The translations under genes were made by a program, and so were the position numbers. From Chamaelirium japonicum (Eukaryota; Streptophyta; Magnoliopsida; Liliales; Melanthiaceae), in NCBI GenBank assembly GCA_947650365.1, contig OX393551.1, forward strand, positions 67,157,406 through 67,221,405: a stretch of DNA of 64,000 nucleotides, in the 5' to 3' direction. Shown piece by piece: positions 26,794 through 34,378 of this stretch (position 1 is the first letter of the stretch; each line of letters starts with the position of its first letter). The notes below the pieces were generated by a model. It ran no database searches. It saw nothing but the letters and a program-made list of their open reading frames with translations, and was not told where the DNA came from.

Positions 26794-27250
26794 CTGTCAG
26801 CTGAACTTGAAGAGCTGACAGTATCGGGGGACCTGCTGAAGACTAACTTGTCAGCTGAACGTAAAGAGCTGACAGTGTCGGGGGACCTACTGAAGACCGA
26901 CCTGTCAGTTGAACCTAAAGAGCTGACAGTGTCGGGGGACCTACTGAAGACCGACCTGTCAGCTGAACGTAAAGAGCTGACAGTGTCGGGGGACCTGCTG
27001 AAGACCGACATGTCAGCTGAACGTAAAGAGCTGACAGTATCGGGGGACCTGCCGAAGACCGACCAGTCAGTTGAATGTAAAGAACTGACTACGTCGAGGA
27101 ACTTGAAGAAGGCCGGTCAGTTAGCTGAACTTAAAGAGCTAACTGATCCGAGTGACCCGATGGAGACTGACCTATCAGCTGAAGGTAAAGAGCTGAATAG
27201 GACGACGCATCCGTAGAAGACTGACCGACCGGTTGAATCTAAAGAACCGG
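26794..27250 (+). repeat. Nine 54-nt coding repeats, each with a hairpin
   Basis: In the protease-RT linker, nine tandem units of 18 codons encode versions of DLLKTDLSAERKELTVSG. Each unit has an inverted repeat around a 10-nt loop of form GAAnnnnAAG. Loops start at 26,803; 26,857; 26,911; 26,965; 27,019; 27,073; 27,127; 27,181; 27,235, exactly 54 apart. Stem arms: CTGTCAGCT/AGCTGACAG in units 1 and 4; TGTCAGCT/AGCTGACA in 2 and 5; CTGTCAGTT/AGCTGACAG in 3, with one G-U pair; AGTCAGTT/AACTGACT in 6; TCAGTTAGCT/AGCTAACTGA in 7; TCAGCT/AGCTGA in 8; CCGGTT/AACCGG in 9. The stems change on both sides together. The minus strand is open across units 1-5. There is one stop, at 27,214. Confidence 0.9.
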
Positions 27251-28854
27251 ACGAGTCGAAGAAGTCAGTGACAGACCTGAACACAGAGTGGAAGGAGTCA
27301 CCCTTTGTTGAACCAATTCTGCCCGTGGACTTAGGAGAAGCGGGTCATCCGAAGATAACTTTTCTTGGGTCACAGCTGCCAAGACATCATGTCGAAGCTA
27401 TGATGGCATTTCTCAAGGCAAACCTGGATGTGTTCGTATGGTCAGTTGAAGATATGCCAGGCATCCACCCCGAGGTAGCCTGTTACCACCTCAATATTCG
27501 AGAAGGAGCTGCACCTGTACGCCAGAAGCCCCAATCACTAGTGCCGAAAAAAGCAACAGCTGTCAACATGGAGGTAGAGAAGCTGCTACGAGCGGGCATC
27601 ATCAGAGAGGCTCGGTACCCGAAGTGGATCGCTAACGTGGTCATCGTCCCCAAGAAGTCCGGAGCCATACGGGTCTGCATCGATTTCACAAACCTCAACC
27701 AGGCATGCCCGAAGGACAGCTACCCGCTACCACACATTGATACCCTGGTAGATTCCACGGCGGGACACGAGAGGCTCTTGTTCATGGACGGGTACTCAGG
27801 CTATCACCAGATCCCCATGAACCCAGAGGACCAGGAGCACACGACCTTTGTCACGGGTCGAGGTCTCTACTGCTACAAGATGATGCCATTTGGGTTGAAG
27901 AACGCGGGGGCGACGTACCAAAGGCTGGTGAACAAGATGTTCGTCGACCAAATTGGAAGGAACGTGGAGGTCTATGTCGATGACTTGCTTGTGAAGAGCC
28001 AGGTGGAGGAAGCGCATATGCAAGACCTGGTGGAAACCTTCGTAACCCTGCGGAGGTACAGCATGAAGTTGAACCCGGCCAAGTGTGCCTTCGGCGTGAC
28101 GTCGGGAAAATTTCTGGGTTACTTGGTTACCCGACGGGGGATCGAGGCCAACCCGGAGCAGATCCGAGCCTTGGAGGAGATGCCATCACCCAGGTCATGA
28201 AAGGAGGTCCAGAAGCTGACCGAACGGATCAACGCCCTCAACCGCTTCATATCCAAGTCCTTAGATCGGTGTCGACCCCTGTTCGAAAGACTGAGCAAGC
28301 TTGCACCTTTCGACTGGGACCGACGCTGCGAAGAAGCATTCCAGGAGCTGAAGACGTACCTTGGTCAACCCCCTATCTTGACAGCCCCCCAGCCAGGTGC
28401 AACGCTGGGGGTGTATCTTTCGGTGTCGGAGGCAGCAATCAGCACTGTACTGATATGCGAACGTGAAGGAGTGGAGAAGCCTGTCTACTACGTCAGCTGC
28501 ATCATGACATCAGCTGAAACCAGGTACGTGTGGATTGAGCAAGTGGCTCTGGCATTAGTGTACGTGTCAAGGAGACTTCGCCCATACTTCGTCGCTCACC
28601 CCATCGAGGTTATCACCGAGCACCCCCTGAAGAAAGTATTAGATAACTCTACTCAGGCAGGTCGGTTAAACAAGTGGGCTACAGAACTGCAAGAGTTTGG
28701 TCCTCGGTACGTACCTCGGAAAGCAATCAAGGGCCAGGCACTTGCAGACTTCCTCAGTGATTTCCCGGCGGAAGACACAGCACCGGTGCCAGAAACGTTA
28801 GAAGACCTGTCGGTAGCTGTCGGTCGATCCGTGGGAGTCGATGCAGCAACATGA
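27217..28854 (+). pseudogene. pol: Reverse transcriptase and RNase H (broken)
   Basis: The RT frame is open from 27,217 to a TGA at 28,198. Visible motifs are IRVCIDFTNLNQACPKDSYP, then FMDGYSGYHQIPM with the first catalytic Asp, PFGLKNAGATYQR, and the YVDD box in VEVYVDDLLVKS at about 27,970. After the stop the same frame continues with KEVQKLTERINALNRFIS and the RNase H domain: LGVYLSVSEAAISTVL, KPVYYVS, AETRYVWIEQVALALVYVSR and EFGPRYVPRKAIKGQALADF. It ends at a TGA at 28,852. RT copies the element RNA and RNase H removes the template. The RT core is well conserved, so the stop at 28,198 looks recent relative to the family. Confidence 0.93.
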
Positions 28855-29310
28855 CAGGAGAAGGACGAGGAAGAAGGCTGGAGATTGTTCGTGGATGGCT
28901 CGTCATGCGCGATTGGGAGTAGTATGGGGGTAGTTCTAGTAACCCCCGACCACATGAAGCTCGAAAAATCAGTGCGACTACTTTTTCCGACGACGAACAA
29001 CAAAGCTGAGTACGAGGCGATGCTGACAGGACTGGAGATGGCAACAACACTGGGGGTGACCAGCTTACAGCTCTACGGCGACTCCCAACTGGTGATCAAT
29101 CAGATTACCGATAGATACGAAGCCCGCGATGCAAGAATGCAAGCTTACCTGAAGCTAGCCCGAGAGTTGATCGCCAAGTTCGAGGACATACACTTCCACC
29201 AGTTCCCCAGAGTGGAGAACAAGCAAGCGGATGCCCTTGCTAACCTAGCATCGGTACTCGGAGAAGACAAAGAAAAAAGGGTCTTCATCGAGGTGCAAGC
29301 TGACCCCTGA
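28855..29310 (+). pseudogene. aRH: Second (archaeal-type) RNase H
   Basis: In frame with the preceding domain but after a TGA. The likely catalytic residues are present: LFVDGSSCAIGSSMGVVLV (first Asp), NNKAEYEAMLTGLEMA (Glu), LYGDSQLVINQI (second Asp), and NKQADALANLAS near the C-terminus. A second RNase H of this type between the RT-linked RNase H and integrase is a Tat-lineage trait. A TGA at 29,308 ends it. Only about 130 bp follow before the integrase core. Confidence 0.9.
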
Positions 29311-29440
29311 ACAACCGGTCGCACAAAAGATAGTCACCTGGCTGGGAGGATGCAAGCCATTGAAGCAGCCTATACTATCGCGGCCGGCGCTGATTGGGTA
29401 GTGAACATGAAGAAGCCCTTGGCCCTTCCAACAGTAGGGG
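29311..29440 (+). other. Collapsed linker; integrase zinc finger missing
   Basis: Tat elements normally have a linker and the His-His-Cys-Cys domain of integrase here, several hundred bp. Only 130 bp remain. No HHCC pattern is visible in any forward frame, and the reading frame changes from that of RNase H to that of integrase. This is best explained by an internal deletion. Confidence 0.7.
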
Positions 29441-30289
29441 TTGGATACCTTGGGCCCCTTCCCAACGTCACCCAATCGAAGGAAGTTTCTCCTTGTCGCC
29501 ACTGACTACTTCACCAAGTGGGTGGAGGCAATTCCGCTGCTAAAGATTGGTGAAGTTCAAGTAGAAAAGTTCCTATGGAGCAGCATCATCTGTCGATTCG
29601 GACTGCCGCGAGCTTTTGTTGCAGACAACGGGCGATAATTCGACGCAGAATCAATTAAGAAGTTCTGCACTAGTAACAACATCAAGCTGTTCTTCTCTAC
29701 ATCGTGGTACCCTCAGAGCAACGGGCAAGCAGAGTTGACGAACCGCGCCATTCTGGACATATTGAAGAAGAAGCTGGAGCAGAAGAAGGGTTTATGGGAA
29801 GAGACTTTACCCGGAGTTCTATGGGCCTACCGGATGACATCGAAGCGACCGACGGGAGAGTCCCCGTTCAGCCTTACCTATGGCTCCGAAGCAGTCCTGC
29901 CAACGGAAACCCTGGTCCCAACACAGTGAACAGTCGTAGCTGCCGACCCAGAGCTGAATGATGAACTCCTGCTCGATGGTCTAGACCTGCTGGAAGAGAA
30001 GAGGAAAAGAGCAAGAGCACACTTAGCCAACTACCATCAGGCCATCAAGAGGGCATATGACCGTAAAGTCAGAAGGCGGGTATTCAAACAAGGGGACCTG
30101 GTCATGCGGAAGGTCTTCGACAATACCAAGGAGCTGGAAAGTGGCAAACTGGGAGCTACCTGGGAAGGACCATACATCATCGATGGTATGGGAAAGAATA
30201 GAGCCTACCGCCTGAAGACTCAAGACGGCGATGCACTAGCAGGGCCATGGAATGCCACTAATCTGTGCAAGTTCTACCAGGGTAGCTAA
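29441..30289 (+). pseudogene. int: Integrase catalytic core and C-terminus (broken)
   Basis: Integrase inserts the cDNA into the host genome. The core begins DTLGPFPTSPNRRKFLLVAT, with the first catalytic Asp in VATDYFTKWVEA. The second Asp is in FVADNGR, followed at once by a TAA (29,636) where the family has NGRQF, so CAA became TAA. The third acidic residue follows in WYPQSNGQAELTNRAI. After a TGA at 29,927 the frame is open to a TAA at 30,287. It contains RAYDRKVRRRVFKQGDLVMR and GATWEGPYIIDGMG, the C-terminal domain typical of gypsy integrases. The N-terminal zinc domain is absent. The end of gag-pol is at 30,289. Confidence 0.9.
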
Positions 30290-30392
30290 ATGGGCGAGAC
30301 GCTTGTAACCGTTTTGTAATTCCGGATCTATTCAATAAAGATGCATTTGCTCAGCGTTCTTGTTCATGCATGAGAATAATTGTTAACTAAGG

Positions 30393-30827
30393 CAACCTAA
30401 ACCAAGTGGTACATAACACTCCGATCGAGTTCTACTACTTGGCCGACCGGTCGACAGGTCCCTGCAAAGGGCATGACCGGTCGGTGAACGCCTGGAAAGA
30501 TCGGTCGATAGACCCCGCCGGGGTACGACTGGTTGACCAACCTAAACCAAGTGGTACGTAATACTCCGAGCGAGTTTTACCACTTGGTCGATCGGTTGAT
30601 AGGACCCTGCGAAGGGCGAGACCGGCTGATAAACACCTGGGAAGATCGGTCGACAGACCCCGCCGGGGTACGACCGGTCAACCAACCTAAACCAAGTGGT
30701 ACATAACACTCCGAGCGAGTTCTACCACTTGGTTGACCGGTCGACAGGTCCCTGCGAAGCGCGTGACCGGCCGGTGAACACCTGGGAGGATCGGTCGACA
30801 GACCCCTCGGGGGTACGACCGATCGAC
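30393..30827 (+). repeat. Three 145 bp tandem repeats with internal inverted repeats
   Basis: Units start at 30,393; 30,538; 30,683 with CAACCTAAACCAAGTGGTA, exactly 145 bp apart, and end where a diverged CAACGCAAG begins at 30,828. Each unit has an inverted repeat around a 21-bp spacer. The arms in unit 3 are a perfect 12 bp match, AACCAAGTGGTA (30,690-30,701) and TACCACTTGGTT (30,723-30,734); unit 2 has 11 bp and unit 1 has 10 bp with one mismatch. Several ACCGGTCG motifs follow in each unit. Confidence 0.88.
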
Positions 30828-31061
30828 CAACGCAAGCAAGGTAGGGTATATCACCTCCCGCTAATATAAGGGCTAGATTTTGGTCGCATGTCGTCGACGT
30901 GTAGTTATGCGCATCGTCGATGTGTAGTCAAAACACGAGAGCCAAATTTCAATGACACGTCGTCGACGTGTACTTAAGATGCAAGATCGATATAAGAAAG
31001 ATTGCAGCCATGACATTCAAATAGATCATGCTAAAGGTCTCAATACAAACGAAAATGCAGA

Positions 31062-31067
31062 TTTATT
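31062..31067 (-). terminator. Poly(A) signal of the antisense gene
   Basis: AATAAA on the minus strand, about 35 nt after the TAA at 31,100. Position and sequence fit a plant polyadenylation signal. Confidence 0.5.
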
Positions 31068-31633
31068 ACATCACAAAATAAGATAGTAAGCGGGAGCGGT
31101 TAGTCGTCTCCCCCAGCTTTCCACGGCCCCGGTGGGAGCTTGCTGCGTAGCTTCGCAACCTTCTTACGCCACCCCACCGCCTGTTCTTCAAGAAGCGACT
31201 TGCACTATATGGATAAGTCTGTATGCTGCTGAGCAAGTGCAGCCTTATGTGATGCTTCGGCCTGGTCAAGGGAGGCATTCAACACGGCGATTTTAGCTTC
31301 GTGAGCTGCTTTGGCGGCCTCAGCATCTATTCGCTGCCTCCTGATCGCAGCGGCCTGGCCCCTGAACCGTTCCTACAGTCCGTTAATTTCTGCCTGAGCG
31401 GTATCCAGTGCTTCTTGAAACTCGAAGGGGTCAGCAGTGTTTGCCTACACGACTTCGAGCTGAGCCTGGATTGCAGTTAACTCTTCAGCATGAACCCGTC
31501 GAGCTTCCGCTAACTGAGCGCGTGTCTCTCTCAATTCCTGTCGAGCAGCCCGCAGGGAGGCCTCAAGCTGTGCCATCCTTCGAGCACCCCCCTCGGCGAC
31601 ATGGCCGGCAATCGTAGCTACGCGACCGCTCAT

Positions 31634-31719
31634 CTGACAAAAGTGGAAGAGATATGTACCAAAGAGTCAGGAGTGGAAACTACTACTGCAATTAAGCCTA
31701 CAACGACTCGAAGACTTAC
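31634..31719 (-). other. Probable intron in the antisense gene (86 bp)
   Basis: On the minus strand GAG|GTAAGT at 31,719 is a consensus donor and TTTTGTCAG at 31,634 a consensus acceptor after a pyrimidine-rich stretch. Joining them is in phase for LGDLHE before and MSGRVATIAGHVAEGG after. Without splicing, all frames meet a stop in or before this segment. Confidence 0.6.
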
Positions 31720-32017
31720 CTCATGAAGGTCGCCAAGCTGGCTCCGCCAGCTGGAACTGTCCACCCCAGTATCCTCTTCTCCACCTGATGGGCAGAGAGC
31801 CCAGGGGAACGACGGTGAGAGGTAGCTTCGGTAGCTCCGGGGGGAGAACTGGGAGGCGGCCCGGCGACGCCCCCCGAAGCAGATGAGGAAGGTGAAGCCA
31901 TAAAGTACCGGACATTCGCGTGATCGAAAAGTGCAGCAGTAGGGGCAGCAGTAGGCGCAGCAGTAGGAGCGCGGGATGAAGCTCGCCCATGCGACCCCGC
32001 AGACCTAGACGGCATGG

Positions 32018-32031
32018 CTTGCTTACCCCGC

Positions 32032-32107
<76 letters not shown>

Positions 32108-32109
32108 AC
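32018..32109 (-). other. Possible second intron spanning the GA tract
   Basis: On the minus strand CCAG|GTACAG at 32,109 could be a donor and the CT-rich tract would serve as the pyrimidine tract. An acceptor at 32,018 (CAAG|CC) would join in phase to the frame starting MPSRSAGSHGRASS; the stronger CTCTCAG at 32,032 leads to a less protein-like frame. A simple frame change caused by microsatellite slippage is the alternative. Confidence 0.35.
32034..32103 (+). repeat. (GA)n microsatellite, 70 bp
   Basis: A pure GA run of 35 dinucleotides inside the antisense gene. Read as protein on the minus strand it gives a Leu-Ser run, which I take as non-coding or intronic. Confidence 0.95.
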
Positions 32110-33353
32110 CTGGAGACCTCTCGGATTCTTCTATCTTCACGTAATGTCTACCCGTCGATGGCATGTCTTCTGACCAGTCTTCGGGGAGGGAACGAAGATC
32201 ATCGCAAGTAGCTCGTCGCGTGGCGGGAACGGAAGGATAGCGACCTTCATCGTCATCGCTAGAGGACTCACTCAGAAAGAGGCGCCTCTTTGCCTTCCCT
32301 GCGGGTGCAGCTACATTGCGAGCAGCTGGTTGCCCGCAGTCGCTTGCAGCCGCAGTCGACCTAGTGCGGTGCCTGAAGACCATGCAAAGTTTAGATGTGG
32401 CTGTGTTTGGGTTGAAGCGTCTGACGGAGCTAACGTACCTGTCAGGAAGCTCCGAAGAGTAAGCAGAGGGCTCTTCTTTCCTACCGGACGCTGCTCGCTG
32501 CTTGCCTTTCTTGGGAGTAGTACTATAAGACCTTAAGACCGGGAACTTCGGAAACAGCTGCCGCCAGTCATCGTCGTTACGCGTCAGTCTCCTAATCAGT
32601 TGGTCCAACTCCTTCTCAACAGCCCCAGGGCACTGAAGCTGCCTAGAGGGGTAGAAGTTCTCGATGGTTGCGGCGAGGTGGGAGACTGGCTCGGGGATTT
32701 TGAAATGACCCCTCCAGGGTCCTCCGACCACAATGGGGCACTCCCTCTAACCCCTCACGGAGTCAGATAAGCCTTTGATGGGAGGGCGACTGCCTGCGCG
32801 TGCCTGCAGGCTGAAGTAGAAAAAAACACTGCATGGCGTCATTTTGTAGTCCTTGACGAAATACTTCTTCAGAAGATACGTGACGCAGAGCTGCTGCCCC
32901 GCCAGTTCTTCTATTGCTTCCATGCAGTGGAGGATCCTCGAGCCGTTGCCAGCTATCTGGCCTGGAGACACTTTCATGTACTCCAGCAGGCGACCAGAGA
33001 AGCTTGCAAGGGGAAGTCTCAGGCCGCAATGTAGCTGTCCGAGGGTGATGACGGTACGGTCGCCATCGTTCGGGTCCAAAGGACCAGTAGCGAAGGAGAG
33101 TAAGATCGTATCCGGAATGCCGTAAGCTGCTCGGACCTCCTCCATCAGCGGGAACTTATTCGGCACGACGAACCAAGTGAAAGACATCTTCGACGACGGC
33201 TCTCGGTGTGTATCCAAGCGAACTTCCTTCTAACACGCGACTCCTCGACGTGTATCCAAAGGGAGCTACGTGCAGCGAGTTATAAACCCAAACGAACCTT
33301 CAGCCATAGAGGAGAAATCTGAAGCAAAGAAAAGAAATGAAGCCTCGGGGTCC

Positions 33354-33361
33354 TATTTATA
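33354..33361 (-). promoter_or_regulatory. TATA box of the antisense gene
   Basis: On the minus strand the sequence reads CTATAAATAGG, a strong plant TATA box. It lies about 170 bp before the ATG at 33,187 and leaves room for a 5' leader of about 140 nt. It is outside the LTR, so this promoter is separate from the LTR promoter. Confidence 0.65.
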
Positions 33362-33494
33362 GAAAAAGTTGGAGCTGTGGGAGTTGGTTCGGATTTCAAG
33401 GAAAATAGGCGGTGAGGTGGCGACGCCTGGTGACGCCATGTGGTGAAAAACCAAAAAAAGCCCAGACAGTTACTTGGAGTCCTACAGTACCAGA

Positions 33495-33688
33495 ACGAGG
33501 CTGGCATGAAAACCGAGATGGGCACGCAAACTAAGGTGGATACATGAATCGAGGTAGGCACGCAAACCGAGATAGGCACATAAATCAAGACGGGCACACA
33601 AGTCGAGGCGGATATGCAAAATCGAGGCGGGTGCACAAAGCAAGGCTGGCACGCAAAATAAGGCTGACACATAAATCGAGGCAAAATG
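33495..33688 (+). repeat. 18 bp minisatellite, about ten units
   Basis: Units of 17-19 bp such as CGAGGTAGGCACGCAAAC, CGAGATAGGCACATAAAT and CAAGACGGGCACACAAGT. It sits between the antisense TATA box and the polypurine tract. Confidence 0.8.
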
Positions 33689-33722
33689 ATCCTGATCGGG
33701 CGGGACTGAAGACCGACCAGTC

Positions 33723-33734
33723 AGGAGGGGGTAT
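33723..33734 (+). other. Polypurine tract
   Basis: AGGAGGGGGTAT immediately before the TGTGTGTACT start of the 3' LTR. It is the expected primer for plus-strand DNA synthesis. Confidence 0.85.
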
Positions 33735-33779
33735 TGTGTGTACTCTCTCGGTCGACTGCACAAAGAACGAGGAAGGAGT

Positions 33780-34170
33780 GGGGAGGTCGGCTGCGCAACA
33801 GCCCCCCCTTCCTCCCTTCGGTCGGCCAGTCACCAGACAAAAGGGGGGGGGGGGGTCGGCCGCGCAACAGCCCCCCCCCCCCTTTTCTCCCTTCGGTCGG
33901 TCGGTCACCAGACAAAAGGGGGGGGGGGGGGGGTCGGCCGCGCAACAGCCCCCCCTTCCTCCCTTCGGTCGGCCAGTCACCAGACAAAAAGGGGGGGGGG
34001 GGGGTCGGCTGCGCAATAGCCCCCCCTTCCTCTCTTCGGTCGGTCGGTCACCAGACAAAAGGGGGGGGTCGGTCGCGCAACAGCCCCCCCTTCCTCTTTT
34101 CGGTCGGCCGGTCACCAGACAAAAAGGGGGGGGGGGGTCGACCGTGTAACAGCCCCCCCTCCTCCCTTCG
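33780..34170 (+). repeat. LTR tandem repeats with poly-C and poly-G tracts (5 units)
   Basis: Counterpart of the 5' LTR array, with spacings of 74, 73, 71 and 64 bp. G-runs are 13 (33,843), 16 (33,918), 14 (33,991), 8 (34,061) and 12 (34,126). The difference from the 5' copy, in one unit and in homopolymer length, shows rapid change after insertion, or assembly or sequencing error in homopolymers. Confidence 0.88.
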
Positions 34171-34371
34171 GTTGGTCATGCAACAAACCAAGGTACGAGG
34201 CGGCAGTTGAACCCGGAGATCTTGAAGGCTTGACTACGCTCTGAGATTTCCGGCCAAAGTGACTGGGAGTCGATCACGCGCCACATCATCACTACCGTGG
34301 CGGTTGCGCTCATCGCGGGGACACGTCGTCTACCCGTCTTTCGCGGAGTGTTATAACCGTCACCCCACCAC

Positions 34372-34378
34372 TATAAAA
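34372..34378 (+). promoter_or_regulatory. TATA box of the 3' LTR
   Basis: Same CTATAAAAGG and flanks as in the 5' LTR. If active it would read out into the satellite to the right. Confidence 0.75.

Larger units (their letters stand above)
30290..31099 (+). other. 3' non-coding region of the retrotransposon
   Basis: Between the integrase stop and the end of the antisense gene. It holds three 145 bp repeats (30,393-30,827), then three copies of a CGTCGACGTGTA-like palindromic motif (about 30,890; 30,915; 30,960). It contains the antisense poly(A) signal near 31,065. AATAAAG is present on the plus strand near 30,333. No plus-strand gene is visible. Confidence 0.75.
31100..33187 (-). pseudogene. 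Antisense gene with Transposase_28-like domain (broken)
   Basis: Runs against gag-pol in the 3' region. The first ATG of the frame is at 33,187 (MSFTWFVVPNKF), with an in-frame stop shortly upstream. Residues 30-130 include GLRLPLASFSGRLLEYMKVS, PGQIAGNGSRIL and YLLKKYFVKDYKM, which resemble the domain Pfam calls 'putative gypsy type transposon' (PF04195); this is from memory and unchecked. A basic and acidic low-complexity middle follows, then a helical, Gln- and Ala-rich part (LEASLRAARQELRETRAQLA) likely to form a coiled coil, ending in a TAA at 31,100. In-frame TAGs occur at 32,749; 31,447; 31,375; 31,207 (first base, minus strand). The frame changes around the GA tract and again near 31,775. 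Its function is unknown. Related antisense genes are known in Grande-like plant elements. Confidence 0.75.
33190..33734 (+). other. Antisense promoter region and path to the polypurine tract
   Basis: Holds the antisense leader and TATA box, then an 18 bp minisatellite, and ends with the polypurine tract. No gene is visible on the plus strand. Open frames on the minus strand from about 33,480 to 33,760 only reflect the 18 bp repeat read as six-residue periods. Confidence 0.6.

Noticed and set aside
26733..27011. Minus-strand open frame over the 54-nt repeats (SVFSRSPDTVSSLRSADR repeats)
   Set aside because: A mirror of the coding repeat: a 54-nt unit without minus-strand stops gives a repeated open frame. 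No promoter or separate start is visible.
33585..34210. Pro/Gly-rich frames across the 3' LTR
   Set aside because: Same low-complexity origin as in the 5' LTR; they cross the polypurine tract and LTR boundary.
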